Source: Actinomycetota bacterium
GTDB lineage: Bacteria > Actinomycetota > Thermoleophilia > Solirubrobacterales > Solirubrobacteraceae
Direction: 5' to 3'
DNA: 10,091 nucleotides
Assembly: GCA_019348435.1 (NCBI GenBank)
Contig: JAHWJM010000065.1
Coordinates: 1 to 10,091 of the forward strand
This document shows positions 1 through 6,340 of the stretch, in pieces. Position 1 is the stretch's first letter. Each line of letters starts with the position of its first letter. Under the pieces are notes generated by a model. The model did no database searches. It was not told the DNA's origin and saw nothing but the letters and a program-made list of their open reading frames with translations. Made by a program: the position numbers and the translations under genes.

Positions 1-480
1 GCGGAGGACGCCGCGGCGCACCCGGCGGCGCGGCTGCGCGTGCGCCTGGCCGACCGGGCGCTGCGGCAGACCAACCCGCTGCTGTCGGTGCTGTCGCTGC
101 TGCTCGAGCTCGCGACCGCGCGGGTCACGGCGTCGCAGGTCCTCGACCTGGCCGGCACCCCGGCGGTCCGGCAGCGCTTCGGCTTCGACGACGACGACCT
201 CGAGCGGCTGCGCGAGTGGACGACAGCAGCCGGCGTCCGCTGGGGCTTCGACGCGGACCACCGCAGGGCCTGGCACCTCGGCGGCCTCGACCAGGGCACC
301 TGGCGCGAAGGGCTCGACCGGCTGCTGCTCGGACTCGGAGGCCGCGCCTGGCTGCGCTCGCGGTTCGACGGAGCGCTTGGCGCCCTGGAGCGCCATCTGG
401 CCGAGACGCCGGCGAGCATGGCCGGACCGCTGCCGCGGGCACGGAGTCAGATGCCGCGTGAAGCCGGTATCGCGCGCTAA
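1..480 (+). pseudogene. recC: Truncated RecC-like exonuclease V gamma subunit fragment
   Basis: The reading frame is open from the first base, so the 5' end lies outside the window. RecC is the Chi-recognising, inactive-nuclease-like subunit of the RecBCD helicase/nuclease in double-strand break repair. The segment up to about base 339 looks like an internal RecC block: LRQTNPLL, then RVTASQVLDLAG, then the acidic run FGFDDDDLERLREW, then GVRWGFD and GLDRLLLGLG. In full RecC proteins (around 1,100 residues) this block lies in the first half, with several hundred residues after it. Here only about 46 unrelated residues follow (from GRAWLRSRF) before a TAA stop at 478-480. The nuclease-like C-terminal half is therefore missing and the gene is probably dead. 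The family call rests on recognised motifs; the origin of the tail is unknown. The visible ATG at 40 is internal and not a real start. Confidence 0.7.
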
Positions 481-489
481 GCGCGGCTC

Positions 490-517
490 GGTCAGCGTCC
501 GGGCGACCGACCTGACC
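490..517 (+). other. Hairpin just after the recC remnant
   Basis: GGTCAG (490-495) pairs with CTGACC (512-517), and GTC (497-499) pairs with GAC (509-511), with one bulged C at 496 and a nine-base loop. It starts ten bases after the stop of the recC fragment. No T-run follows, so it is at best a weak, non-canonical terminator in this GC-rich genome. Confidence 0.35.
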
Positions 518-547
518 TGCAGACTGACGCCCGTAACGATCTGTGAG

Positions 548-596
548 CTGAATGAGGGGTCCATGTCGAAAAGCGCTGACCGGCTCCGCTCATCAG
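548..596 (+). other. Structured leader: long imperfect hairpin upstream of the VOC gene
   Basis: CTGAATGAG (548-556) can pair with CTCATCAG (589-596) with one bulged A. Inside it GGTC (558-561) can pair with GACC (578-581). It lies between the recC remnant and the start codons at 642 and 700, and may be a leader structure or a degenerate operator. No known riboswitch consensus is recognisable. The pairing is read directly; any function is inference. Confidence 0.3.
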
Positions 597-641
597 GTGA
601 AGGGCCACGAGCGGCGCGGCCGACGACACTAGGAGACCACG

Positions 642-699
642 ATGGCGAAGTATCTGCTGCACGACGAGTACACGCCGCAGGAGCTGCCGGAGACCGTTC
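642..699 (+). pseudogene. Out-of-frame start region (gene 5' scrap or leader) before the VOC gene
   Basis: An ATG at 642 has a good ribosome binding site (AGGAG at about 632-636). The first residues, MAKYLLHDEYTPQELPETV, look like the opening beta strand of a small alpha/beta protein. The frame then continues to base 1268 in a phase different from the VOC gene, and the rest is arginine-rich shadow sequence. I read it as the 5' end of a lost small gene now abutting the VOC gene, or an upstream start that interferes with VOC translation. The original family cannot be named with confidence. Confidence 0.35.
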
Positions 700-1203
700 A
701 TGACCATCCAGCGCCTGGAGCACATCGGCATCGTCGTCGACGACCTCGCGGCGGCGACCGCGTTCTTCGCCGCACTCGGGCTCGAATTGGAGGGCGAGGC
801 GTCCGTCGAGGGCGCCTCGGTGGACCGCATCAACGGGCTCGAGGGCGTGCGGGCGGATATCGTGATGCTGCGGACGCCGGATGGCAACGGCAAGGTCGCG
901 CTGGCCAAGTACCGCTCCCCCTCATACGAGGGCGCCGACGGGCCGGCGCCGGCCAACGCCCCAGGCATCCGCCACATCCTCTTCGTCGTCGACGACATCG
1001 AGGCATCGCTCGCCGGCCTGCGAGCGCATGGCGGCGAGCTGGTCGGCGACCAGCTCGGCGAAGGAACGGGGCGCCCACAGCCGGGCATCGACGCGCTGCG
1101 CCGGCGAGTCACGTTCGAGCGCAAGCAGGACCTGATCGGGCGCGAGCTCGAGGTTCCGACGCTGCTCGTGATGGGCGAGGCCAGCTCGCTGCGCGCGTCC
1201 TGA
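700..1203 (+). CDS. VOC family (glyoxalase/bleomycin-resistance fold) protein with an aberrant C-terminus
   Basis: VOC proteins are built from paired beta-alpha-beta-beta-beta units that form a metal site. The first half is clear: LEHIGIVVDDLAAATAFFAALGLEL (residues 6-30, with metal-ligand candidate His8), then the VALAKYRSP strand near 66-74. The second half opens with GIRHILFVVDDIEASLAGLRAHGGELVG (89-116, with His92). Family members normally then have a 'RGPEG-I-V-LAE' strand carrying the last metal-binding glutamate. Here the match stops near residue 117 (about base 1050), and about 50 residues of other sequence follow, including EVPTLLVMGEAS, which resembles the strand before the catalytic Asp in alpha/beta hydrolases. 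The start at 700 is chosen because homology begins there and GGAG lies about seven bases upstream. The metal site is probably incomplete, so activity is doubtful; it may be a pseudogene that is still open. Substrate unknown. Confidence 0.7.
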   Translation: MTIQRLEHIGIVVDDLAAATAFFAALGLELEGEASVEGASVDRINGLEGVRADIVMLRTPDGNGKVALAKYRSPSYEGADGPAPANAPGIRHILFVVDDIEASLAGLRAHGGELVGDQLGEGTGRPQPGIDALRRRVTFERKQDLIGRELEVPTLLVMGEASSLRAS

Positions 1204-1249
1204 ACCCGCGGCCGCGGCCGGTCGTGCGCGTCGAGCTGGGGGCAGCCGC

Positions 1250-1268
1250 TCAAACATCAGGCGTTTGA
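1250..1268. promoter_or_regulatory. Inverted repeat upstream of the response regulator gene
   Basis: TCAAAC (1250-1255) and GTTTGA (1263-1268) form a perfect six-base inverted repeat around a seven-base spacer, in an AT-richer patch 40 bases before the regulator start. TTGACG (1265-1270) overlaps the right arm and resembles a -35 box, but the hexamer at the proper distance (1288-1293, GTTGTG) is a poor -10. It could be an operator, for example for self-regulation, or a short hairpin. Low certainty. Confidence 0.35.
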
Positions 1269-1307
1269 CGGATAGCGGAAGGACCAGGTTGTGCCGAGAC
1301 TCGTCGC

Positions 1308-2021
1308 ATGGCGATCAGCGACGAGGGCGCGCAAGCCAAGCACCGGGAAGGGCGTTTCCCCTCGCGCAGAAACCCAGCGAGTGCTGATATCGAGGTTGTC
1401 GTGGTGGAGGACCATCCGCCTGTGCGCCAGGGCCTCGAGCTGCTGCTGCCCCGCCAGGGCTTTCGGATGATCGGGTCGGCGGGTAGCGCGCAAGAGGGAG
1501 CTCGCATGATCCTCGCGCGTAAGCCCGATGTCGCCGTTGTCGACGTCGCCCTCGGTGACGGCAGCGGCACCGATCTCGCCAAAGCGATGCATGACGCGAG
1601 GTCGGAGAGTGCGATCGTCCTCTACACGGGCTCAACCGAGACCGCACTGATCGACGCGCTCGTCGCGAGCGGCGGGTCCGCGGTGGTTCTGAAGTCGTCG
1701 CCGATCGACCATCTCGCTGATGCCATCCGCGCGGCGGCGGCCGGACATCACTATGTCGATCGCCTTGTCGCGCAGATGCCCGGCCGATCGCTCGCTGGTC
1801 AGCGGTCGCGCAGGATCTCCAAGCGCGAGGCACAGGTTCTCGGAATGCTCTCGCAGGGCCGGACCACGGAACAGATAGCACGGGAGCTGTTTCTTTCGCC
1901 CGAGACGATCCAGACGCACGTCCGCAACGCAACGCGCAAGCTCGGAGCGCAGGGGCGCCTGCACGCGGTGGTCCTCGCGCTCGCCCATGGTGAGATCGAG
2001 CTGCCGGCCATCGCGCGCTGA
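1308..2021 (+). CDS. NarL/FixJ-family response regulator (REC + LuxR-type HTH)
   Basis: A 237-residue DNA-binding regulator controlled by phosphorylation. The receiver domain spans about residues 28-145: acidic pair Glu34-Asp35 (VVVEDHPP), phospho-acceptor Asp79 in VAVVDVALGDGSG, Thr107 in LYTGST and Lys129 in VVLKSS, so all key receiver residues are present. A linker (about 150-167) leads to a LuxR-type helix-turn-helix (about 168-226): ISKREAQVLGMLSQGRTTEQIA, then LSPETIQTHVRNATRKLGA. The opening ISKRE replaces the common LT-RE but the fold signature is clear. A 27-residue polar extension precedes the first strand; no in-frame start nearer the receiver keeps beta-1, so 1308 is the best start although its ribosome site is weak. 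No histidine kinase adjoins it. The hybrid kinase about 4.3 kb downstream is a possible but unproven partner. Target genes are unknown; the secreted-protein genes downstream are candidates. Confidence 0.9.
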   Translation: MAISDEGAQAKHREGRFPSRRNPASADIEVVVVEDHPPVRQGLELLLPRQGFRMIGSAGSAQEGARMILARKPDVAVVDVALGDGSGTDLAKAMHDARSESAIVLYTGSTETALIDALVASGGSAVVLKSSPIDHLADAIRAAAAGHHYVDRLVAQMPGRSLAGQRSRRISKREAQVLGMLSQGRTTEQIARELFLSPETIQTHVRNATRKLGAQGRLHAVVLALAHGEIELPAIAR

Positions 2022-2447
2022 CCGCCAGCGACCTGACGCACAAGCAGCACTCGCGGCGCGCGGGCCCAGACCCGGCGGCTCCCCGGCCTGAGCGGTATCC
2101 GATCGAGGCGACGCGTGAGCGCGTTCCGATCAGCGCCGCGCTGAGCAGTCCTTGGGAGCGGCTTGGCGAGAGGTCGTCCATCCCCGCCTCTCAGCCCCGA
2201 GCGAGAGTGCGAGCCCGCCGGATGCCTCGCGTCGGTTGAGCCGTTGAAGCTGGTGGTCGTGGGGAGCGCCCGCACGATCTGCAGAGCCGAGGCAATGGCG
2301 GTGTGGCTGTACGGGACCTTGAGCGCCTGCGGCTGAAAAGCGTCGATTCGTCCGGATCGCCGCGAAAAGCCGGGCCCGCGGCGTCTTGTTTCCGAAGCGC
2401 CCGACGAAGGGCTCGCCACTGACCACCGCCGTCCCAGGAGTTCCTGC
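2022..2447. other. About 425 bases without a convincing gene; leader of the next gene at the right end
   Basis: No frame on either strand carries a recognisable domain. Open frames on the minus strand run across both this region and flanking genes, as expected for high-GC shadow frames. A perfect five-base hairpin ACGCG-TGAG-CGCGT lies at 2111-2124. A 13-codon frame at 2295-2336 (MAVWLYGTLSACG) lacks a clear ribosome site. The stretch 2330-2400 is less GC-rich (runs of AAAA and TTGTTT) and is a plausible promoter area for the gene at 2448, but I cannot place -35 and -10 boxes with confidence. Confidence 0.5.
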
Positions 2448-3158
2448 ATGTTGCCTCCACGTCCCCTTGCACTCGCCGTCGCGACGTCTGCGGCTGCCTC
2501 GCTCGCGGGCTCCTCGGACGACGCCGGCGAGCCGGCGTCGGTGCAGGCGGCAGCCCAGCTCGCCCGTCATGCGGCGCTTGACGCGCGCGCTGCGCTGAGC
2601 ACGCTCGGCTCGCGTCGTACTCGGCGGCTACTCGCACGAGCGGTCCGCCGCCTGCGGTACTCGTACTCGTTGACCGCCCGCTTGCTGACTGATCACACCC
2701 CGGCGGGTGCGACAGCGGGCGTGATCTTCATCCAGTCGGCATCCGATGTCGCGCATGACATCGCCACGCTGGCAATGCGCAGCGAGGGTCGCTCGCAGGC
2801 GCTCGCCCTCCGCGCGCTGCGGCGCGCCTCTCGCCTGCAGGAGGACGTCGCGCTCGAGATCAGCAGCGCGCGCTCGACGGGGTCGCTCGAGGATCTGATC
2901 GACGCGCTCTCGGCGGCGTTACGGGGGCAGGGCGCGCTGTTGGACGCCCTTGACGGCGTTGTAAGCCACGGGCGGATCTCACCCCGTCGCCGGCATGCGC
3001 TCGAGGTCCGCCGCGCGCGCGCGAACGCAGCACGCAACGCGCTAGGCACCGCCTTGACGGGCGCGCAACGGGCGTTGCAGCACCCGCTGTCTGAGGTCCA
3101 GGCCGCCGACGCGCCCGCCGGCGACGAGTGCGCGCGCAGCCAGGCGCACGACCGCTGA
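2448..3158 (+). CDS. Secreted arginine/alanine-rich helical protein of unknown function
   Basis: A 236-residue protein that I do not recognise. The start at 2448 has a strong ribosome site (AGGAG, 2436-2440). Residues 1-21 form a signal-like segment (PLALAVATSAAASLAG) followed by a polar, acidic stretch, so export is likely although the cleavage site is not sharp. The mature part is almost all predicted helix: VQAAAQLARHAALDARAAL, an arginine-dense stretch (GSRRTRRLLARAVRRLR, about 54-70), then amphipathic helices through 210 and a disordered tail with one Cys (228). It resembles the secreted protein encoded at 9037: residues 104-131 align without gaps to that protein's 119-146 (shared LA-x-x-x-[DE]-GR, then A, L, R and Q at matching positions), and both genes have the same 13 bases after the stop. 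It is followed at 76 bases by the secreted glycoside hydrolase gene, so the two may be co-expressed. A basic helical bundle outside the membrane might bind polyanions or envelope components; that is speculation. Confidence 0.7.
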   Translation: MLPPRPLALAVATSAAASLAGSSDDAGEPASVQAAAQLARHAALDARAALSTLGSRRTRRLLARAVRRLRYSYSLTARLLTDHTPAGATAGVIFIQSASDVAHDIATLAMRSEGRSQALALRALRRASRLQEDVALEISSARSTGSLEDLIDALSAALRGQGALLDALDGVVSHGRISPRRRHALEVRRARANAARNALGTALTGAQRALQHPLSEVQAADAPAGDECARSQAHDR

Positions 3159-3160
3159 AC

Positions 3161-3183
3161 CGCTCGGCGCATAACGCCGGGCG
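3161..3183 (+). terminator. Strong hairpin right after the helical secreted-protein gene
   Basis: CGCTCGGCG (3161-3169) pairs with CGCCGGGCG (3175-3183), nine pairs including one U-G, around a five-base loop CATAA. It starts two bases after the stop codon. No T-run follows, so it may be a U-less terminator, an attenuator, or an mRNA 3'-end stabiliser before the hydrolase gene. The left arm is part of a 13-base string repeated after the stop of the gene at 9037. Confidence 0.5.
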
Positions 3184-3234
3184 CAACGACCGATCCGATC
3201 TGTCCTGACCCCCCCAATCCAAATCGAGAATCCC

Positions 3235-4935
3235 ATGACCGCGCTACGAACCCTCCTGCTGTGCCTTGCCCTGATGATCCTGGCCGTGCCGGCTGCTCAT
3301 GCGCGCCCGGCTCCCGAGACAGTCGTGCAGGACGACGCCCTGTTCCTGCACGGCAGCGAAGAGGAGATCCAGATGGGCCTGCGGCAGGCGCGGGACATCG
3401 GGATCCGTCGTGTGCGCCTGACCGCCGGCTGGTCTGTGATCGCCCCCGCGCCGACGCTCGAGACCGTCCCTGAGGGCGACCTCGCGGACCCCGCCGCCTA
3501 CCCGCGCGACCACTGGAGGAACCTCGACCGCGCTGTCCGACTGACCGTCGAGGCGGGGATGCGACCGATGATCGACATCGCCTTCTGGGCGCCGCGCTGG
3601 GCGATCAACGGGCAGCCTGGCGAGACGACGCGTCTGCGCACGAACATCGACGCCGCCCAGTACGCCCGCTTCGCGGAGGCGGTCGCGCGCCGCTACGCCG
3701 GCGGCTACGTGCCCAACAGATCTCTGGCATCGGCGATCGCGCCGGCGGCAGAGCGGCGTCCGGACGCGAACCTCCTGGAGAGCCTGTTCGGTCGTCGCAA
3801 GCCGCCCGTCGCCCTGCCGCCGCTCGCGCAGGAAAAGGCGTTGCCGGCGGTCGATCTGTTCACGATCTGGAACGAGCCCAACCATTCGGGCTTCCTGCAG
3901 CCACAGTGGCGGCGCGAGGGCGGTCGTTACGTTCCGCACTCGCCGCACCTGTACCGCGCGATGGTGTACGCCGCCTACCCGGCGATCAAGCGCGCGGCGC
4001 CCGACAGCCGCGTGCTGATCGGCGGAACCGCTTCGGGGGGGTCGAGCACGGCCGGCAGAAGCGGCGTGCCCCCGCTGCTGTTCCTGCGCGCGTTTGCGTG
4101 CGTCGACGAGCGCCTGCGCCCGGTGCGCAGCGGGCCGTGCGGGAACTTCGAGCGGATCCCGGGCGATGGCTGGTCGCACCACCCGTACTCGCTGCGAACG
4201 TTGCCCGACGCGCAGCCCGAGGACACCGACAAGCTCCCCGTCGCGTCGACGCCGCGTCTGATGCGCACCCTGCGCAAGCTCGTCGCCGGCGGTCGGATCG
4301 AAGCCGCCAACGCGACCGTCTACATGACCGAGTACGGCTACGAGACCAACCCGCCCGATCCCAAGGCGGTCTTCTCGCCGCGACAGCAGGGGCGCCTGCT
4401 GGCGTGGGCGGAGTACCTCGCGACGCGCGATCCCGGCGTCGTCATGTGGCCGCAGTTTCAGCTCCGCGATCGCCCCGGCGATCCCGCTGGCCCGAAGATG
4501 CGCCCCTATGGCGACTGGCAGACCGGCCTGCTGAATGCCGATGGCACGCCCAAGCCCGCCTACCACGAGTACCGCACACCCGCCTTCGCGGCCTGCCGGC
4601 GCAGCGGCAAGCGCCGCTGGATCGAGGTCTGGGGACGCGTGCGCGGCGCCGACGAGGCCAGCAGCGTCCAGCTTCAGGTCCGCACCCGCGGGGCCGTCGC
4701 CGCGGCAGCGGCAGCTGGCTGGCGCACCGTCCCCGGTGGCATCCGGCCGCGTCTTCGCGGCTTCCGAGCAGCGCAGGCGCAGGAGTCCTCCCCCGGCGCT
4801 GCGATCACGCGTTTCATACCATGGAGGCGCGGACTTCAAGTGCGACTGCAGTGGAACGGCGATGGTGCGCAAGCATCAGCAGGCGCCGCGCTCACGGCGA
4901 GGCCCTGCCCGGCAGCCAAAAGCAGGCGCCGATGA
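3235..4935 (+). CDS. Secreted clan-A (cellulase-like TIM-barrel) glycoside hydrolase
   Basis: A 566-residue exported enzyme expected to cut beta-glycosidic bonds in an extracellular polysaccharide or glycoside. A signal peptide covers residues 1-23 (TLLLCLALMILAVPAAHA, AXA-type cleavage before RPAP). The barrel follows: QARDIGIRRVRLTAGWSVIAP (strand 1 area), AVRLTVEAGMRPMIDIAFWAPRWA, then AVDLFTIWNEPNHSGFL with the acid/base Glu214 in the clan-A Asn-Glu-Pro motif. Later come WSHHPYS and VYMTEYGYETNPP with nucleophile candidate Glu366. VVMWPQFQLRD and YGDWQTGLLNADGTPKPAYHEY close the barrel. From about 465 a small beta-rich module follows (IEVWGRVRGADEASSVQLQVRT, WRTVPGG, GLQVRLQW), perhaps a carbohydrate-contact or structural domain. 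A proline/alanine-rich insert at about 160-205 sits just before the Glu214 strand. The exact GH family (GH5- or GH39-like) and substrate cannot be set by eye. It starts 76 bases after the helical protein gene, with a weak ribosome site. Confidence 0.85.
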   Translation: MTALRTLLLCLALMILAVPAAHARPAPETVVQDDALFLHGSEEEIQMGLRQARDIGIRRVRLTAGWSVIAPAPTLETVPEGDLADPAAYPRDHWRNLDRAVRLTVEAGMRPMIDIAFWAPRWAINGQPGETTRLRTNIDAAQYARFAEAVARRYAGGYVPNRSLASAIAPAAERRPDANLLESLFGRRKPPVALPPLAQEKALPAVDLFTIWNEPNHSGFLQPQWRREGGRYVPHSPHLYRAMVYAAYPAIKRAAPDSRVLIGGTASGGSSTAGRSGVPPLLFLRAFACVDERLRPVRSGPCGNFERIPGDGWSHHPYSLRTLPDAQPEDTDKLPVASTPRLMRTLRKLVAGGRIEAANATVYMTEYGYETNPPDPKAVFSPRQQGRLLAWAEYLATRDPGVVMWPQFQLRDRPGDPAGPKMRPYGDWQTGLLNADGTPKPAYHEYRTPAFAACRRSGKRRWIEVWGRVRGADEASSVQLQVRTRGAVAAAAAAGWRTVPGGIRPRLRGFRAAQAQESSPGAAITRFIPWRRGLQVRLQWNGDGAQASAGAALTARPCPAAKSRRR

Positions 4936-4992
4936 CGCGCGACCGACACACAACCGCATCGGAAGGCATCCATCTGCGACCGAGCATTGGGC

Positions 4993-5029
4993 GCTGGCGC
5001 CAGCCACGTCTCTGTGAGACAAACTCGTG
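4993..5029. promoter_or_regulatory. Palindrome plus nested hairpin upstream of the REC-HD-GYP gene
   Basis: GCTGGCGCCAGC (4993-5004) is a perfect 12-base palindrome without a loop, the form expected of a dimeric regulator site rather than a transcript hairpin. Right after it, GTCTC-TGT-GAGAC (5008-5020) is a perfect five-base hairpin, nested within CACG (5005-5008) and CGTG (5026-5029). All lie in the 212-base gap before the signalling genes, so this is a good candidate control region. Which regulator binds is unknown. Confidence 0.4.
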
Positions 5030-5147
5030 CCAAACCGGTGCAATCTAGGAGCGAGTCCGCACTCCGCAAACTCCGCCGTAAAGTGGCCAGGCCCGCCCGG
5101 TGCCGGGCAGGATGGGATTTCGGTGGCTGCTGAAGATGGGAACACGG

Positions 5148-6209
5148 ATGACGCCAGACGAGCATGGCCTACGCCAGCTCCGGATCCTTGCGGTCGACGA
5201 CGAGGAGTCAAACGTGCTGCTGCTGCAGCGGATCCTTGAGCGCGATGGGTACGTACATGTGGAAACAACCACCGAGCCGACGCGGGTTCCGACCATGTTT
5301 GCGAGGGCTCGACCGGACCTGGTATTGCTCGATCTTCATATGCCGGGGATGGATGGCTTTGAGCTGATGGAGCGTCTGGACCGGTTGGGCAGCGACGGAA
5401 GCTGCGTGCCGTTTCTGGTGCTGACCGCTGATGCCACCGCTGAGACCAGGCGCCGTGCCCTCTCGATGGGCGCCCGTGACTTCGTCACCAAGCCGCTGGA
5501 CCGGATCGAGCTGCTGCTGCGAGTGCGCAACCTGCTCGAGGTCAAGCAACTCGAGGATCGTTTGCGCGAGCACAACGCGCACCTCGAGGACGAGGTGCTC
5601 GAGCGCACGCGCGACCTCGACCAGGCCCGCCTGGAGGTACTCGAGCGGCTCGCGCTCGCCGCTGAGTTTCGCGACGACGACACGCAGGAGCACGCATGGC
5701 GGATCGGTCGCATCTGCGGCCGTCTCGCCGTCGCGCTCGGCTTTGCGGCAGCCGAGGTGGAGATGATCGAGCGCGCCTCGCCGCTGCACGACCTGGGGAA
5801 GATCGGTGTCTCGGACCTGATCTTGCTCAAGCCGGGCAGGCTCAGCGACGAGGAGTTCGAGGTGATCAAGACGCACACCGCGATGGGTGCGGAGATGCTC
5901 GCCGGCAGCCGGAGCCGACTGCTGCGCCTCGCCGAGCGCATCGCGTTGGCACATCACGAGCGCTGGGATGGCCGCGGCTATCCGGCCGGCCTGTCCGGTG
6001 AGGCGATTCCGCTGGCGGCCAGGGTCGTGGCGGTAGCCGACGTGTTCGATGCGCTGACACACGAGCGCCCGTACAAGCACGCCTGGCCCGTGGACGAGGC
6101 GGTGCGCGAGATTCTGAACCAGGCGGGCCGGCAATTCGATCCGGCGGTGGTCGAGGCCTTCTCCACGCTTGACCACCGCGCGCTCTTGACGCCAGTTGCG
6201 CACTGCTGA
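5148..6209 (+). CDS. REC-HD-GYP protein, RpfG-like c-di-GMP phosphodiesterase response regulator
   Basis: Predicted 353-residue cytoplasmic phosphodiesterase that degrades cyclic di-GMP when its receiver is phosphorylated. Receiver (about 11-130): ILAVDDEESN, phospho-acceptor Asp62 in LVLLDLHMPGMDG, LTADAT, Lys115 in FVTKPLD. A coiled-coil linker (about 130-165, LEDEVLERTRDLDQARLEVLERLA) connects to the HD-GYP domain: EHAWRIG, SPLHDLGKIG (His214-Asp215), KTHTAMGAEML, ALAHHERWDGRGYP with Gly277-Tyr278-Pro279, LSGEAIPLAARVVAVADVFDAL and RPYKHAW. All metal-ligand and GYP signatures look intact, so activity is likely. In-frame starts also exist at GTG 5100, ATG 5112 and ATG 5136. I prefer 5148 because it leaves a normal short lead into the receiver and because GTG 5100 sits in the loop of a GC hairpin (5095-5108). 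The next gene encodes a hybrid kinase with an HPt domain, the expected phosphodonor, as in RpfC/RpfG. Confidence 0.93.
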   Translation: MTPDEHGLRQLRILAVDDEESNVLLLQRILERDGYVHVETTTEPTRVPTMFARARPDLVLLDLHMPGMDGFELMERLDRLGSDGSCVPFLVLTADATAETRRRALSMGARDFVTKPLDRIELLLRVRNLLEVKQLEDRLREHNAHLEDEVLERTRDLDQARLEVLERLALAAEFRDDDTQEHAWRIGRICGRLAVALGFAAAEVEMIERASPLHDLGKIGVSDLILLKPGRLSDEEFEVIKTHTAMGAEMLAGSRSRLLRLAERIALAHHERWDGRGYPAGLSGEAIPLAARVVAVADVFDALTHERPYKHAWPVDEAVREILNQAGRQFDPAVVEAFSTLDHRALLTPVAHC

Positions 6210-6231
6210 GCGCCCTCCAGCGGACGACCCA

Positions 6232-6249
6232 CATCTCGTCGGCGAGATG
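6232..6249 (+). terminator. Perfect hairpin between the HD-GYP and kinase genes
   Basis: CATCTCG (6232-6238) and CGAGATG (6243-6249) form a seven-base perfect stem with a TCGG loop, 22 bases after the HD-GYP stop. No T-run follows. It could be a U-less terminator separating the two signalling genes, or a leader structure of the kinase transcript; the sequence does not decide. Confidence 0.4.
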
Positions 6250-6340
6250 ACGGGCAGACGGCGTGCATCGCGGCTCACTCCCGATCTGCGCTGCTCGGCG
6301 TCGAGCCGCCGCGCCGTACGGGCGTCGTGATCGTGCCGTG

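Noticed and set aside
563..703. Short plus-strand frame starting at ATG 563 after GAGGGG
   Set aside because: Its 46 residues are not protein-like and it overlaps the better start signal at 642; no recognised family.
2295..2336. Thirteen-codon frame MAVWLYGTLSACG
   Set aside because: No clear ribosome site and far too short to judge; no known leader peptide pattern.
3244..4872. A 542-codon open frame on the minus strand opposite the glycoside hydrolase
   Set aside because: It is an arginine/glycine-rich shadow frame without any domain, while the plus strand carries a full signal peptide and catalytic motifs.
5100..5147. Upstream GTG/ATG starts for the REC-HD-GYP gene
   Set aside because: GTG 5100 lies in a hairpin loop and the extra residues are not receiver-like; 5148 gives the usual short lead.
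5208..6278. Long minus-strand frame opposite the REC-HD-GYP gene
   Set aside because: No recognisable motifs; every conserved HD-GYP signature is on the plus strand.
6263..6340. Upstream GTG start for the hybrid kinase
   Set aside because: It adds an arginine-rich stretch unlike kinase N-termini and has no good ribosome site; the ATG at 6341 sits just before TM1.
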